From: Fibrobacteraceae bacterium
GTDB lineage: Bacteria; Fibrobacterota; Fibrobacteria; Fibrobacterales; Fibrobacteraceae
Length of the DNA: 5,141 bases
NCBI GenBank assembly: GCA_023231365.1
Contig: JALNVO010000207.1
Coordinates: 1 to 5,141 of the forward strand
Direction: 5' to 3'
The notes under the pieces were generated by a model. That model ran no database searches. It was not told the origin of the DNA and saw only the letters and a program-made list of their open reading frames with translations. Numbering within the stretch: position 1 is the first letter of the stretch; each line of letters opens with the position of its first letter. Positions 4,434-5,141 of the stretch are shown piece by piece. The translations under genes were made by a program, and so were the position numbers.

Positions 4434-5141
4434 CGCCGGCAAACCAGGTGTCTCCGTTTACGTCGCTATCGCCGAGTTTGTAGCCTTCGACGTCGAATTC
4501 GTTGTAGCGGATAACGCGATAACCGCCGTAAGCGCCAATAGAAATAGGATCTAGGTTGAGTTGGAGTTCAAGCTCTGCATTGAATGTCGGAGCGAATGCA
4601 CTATAATAGCGGTTGCTGGTTGTGACATATCCGGTGGTATCTTCCGGCGCATAATCATAATCGGAACCAAAGTGAATGTTGAGGAGGTTCATACCAAAAC
4701 CTGCGGCCGGTATGAGGTTAACAATTGCGTTTTCTCCGAAAAGCTTCCAACCGAACATCCAGTCAATGCCATAGGCAAACCATTTAATGTCATAAAGCGT
4801 GTTGCCTGTCGTCGCGCTAGTGGCAGAGGGGCGTTCGGAAACTTGCGTAGGCATGAAGTTTACATCGAACCAAGTGCGGAATTGTTTGTATTGTGCGCCG
4901 ATTTCTAAGTGGAGGCCCAGATAGTAATCGTCGAACTGGTCGTATTTTGAAATAGAATTGTCTCTTAGGACTGTAGTTGTCGTATCATCCGATGTGACTG
5001 TTGTGACGACGACGCTCTGCTTCTTGTTGAATAGAATTTTGTTGATGTATGAATTGAAATCGGAACTCATTCCGCGGTAATCGCCTGCGATGGAGATGAA
5101 TCCGCGGATGTCATTTTTTTCATAGAAACTATCCGAAGCGG
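4375..5141 (-). CDS. Outer-membrane beta-barrel-like protein, 5'-truncated
   Basis: The frame is open to the right edge of the window: 23 sense codons precede the internal ATG at 5070, reading through GFISIAGDYRGM. The true start is therefore outside, and 254 residues are visible. The stop TAA is at 4377-4375. The sequence alternates polar and aromatic residues in strand-like segments separated by turns: YYLGLHLEIGAQYKQFRTWF, WFAYGIDWMFGWKLFG, INLIPAAGFGMNLL-like text (NLIPAAGFGMNLL), AFAPTFNAELELQLNL, ISIGAYGGYRVIRYNEF, and a last strand FAGVKLTWTF followed by a charged tail SENQRKLRDKL. This is the pattern of an OmpA/OmpW-like outer-membrane barrel, but I recognise no exact family. The barrel usually ends at an aromatic residue, so the 11-residue tail beyond F is unusual. 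It overlaps the convergent NYN gene by 59 bases. Its substrate or role is unknown. Confidence 0.7.
   Translation of the reverse strand, partial: ASDSFYEKNDIRGFISIAGDYRGMSSDFNSYINKILFNKKQSVVVTTVTSDDTTTTVLRDNSISKYDQFDDYYLGLHLEIGAQYKQFRTWFDVNFMPTQVSERPSATSATTGNTLYDIKWFAYGIDWMFGWKLFGENAIVNLIPAAGFGMNLLNIHFGSDYDYAPEDTTGYVTTSNRYYSAFAPTFNAELELQLNLDPISIGAYGGYRVIRYNEFDVEGYKLGDSDVNGDTWFAGVKLTWTFLSENQRKLRDKL

Noticed and set aside
4202..4908. ORFs at 4202-4402 and 4561-4908 on the plus strand
   Set aside because: The first is an alternative frame of the NYN gene; the second is antisense to the barrel gene with no start signal.

Overview
The window looks like a chromosomal stretch from a Gram-negative bacterium. 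It carries a periplasmic-binding-type protein, an exported TPR protein and an outer-membrane beta-barrel-like protein. Base composition is moderate, with AT-rich spacers and TATAAT-like -10 boxes. The style of the proteins and of the hairpin-rich repeats reminds me of Fibrobacter, but that is a low-confidence inference from memory: no rRNA or diagnostic marker is present.

Layout. (1) Bases 2-961, plus strand: the C-terminal part of a type-1 periplasmic-binding-fold protein (Peripla_BP_6 / LpoA-like), cut by the left edge. (2) Bases 966-1384: a non-coding, hairpin-rich repeat (copy 1) with perfect terminal inverted repeats, placed exactly between two convergent genes. (3) Bases 1386-1604, minus strand: a 72-residue unrecognised protein with a Cys-rich acidic tail. 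(4) Bases 1605-1842: a divergent spacer with -10 boxes on both strands. (5) Bases 1843-2778, plus strand: an exported TPR protein. (6) Bases 2779-3719: a 940-base stretch with no convincing intact gene. It holds a hairpin after the TPR gene, repeat copy 2 (2923-3313), remnants that look like a frame-broken minus-strand ORF, a third diverged repeat end in inverted orientation (3543-3566), and an AT-rich promoter/leader with mini-ORFs. (7) Bases 3720-4433, plus strand: a NYN/PIN-like protein in which the usual GD-x-D motif reads TQGQ. (8) Bases 4375-5141, minus strand: the C-terminal part of a beta-barrel-like protein, cut by the right edge and overlapping the NYN gene tail to tail by 59 bases.

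The genes do not form an obvious pathway. The most notable content is the repeat family. The two copies have about 94% identical cores of about 162 bases. They keep base pairing through paired substitutions, both in their terminal repeats and in an internal stem, and they differ elsewhere by gain or loss of whole hairpin blocks. That pattern fits a non-autonomous (MITE-like) element or a structured RNA/DNA element whose fold is under selection. No transposase is visible in the window.
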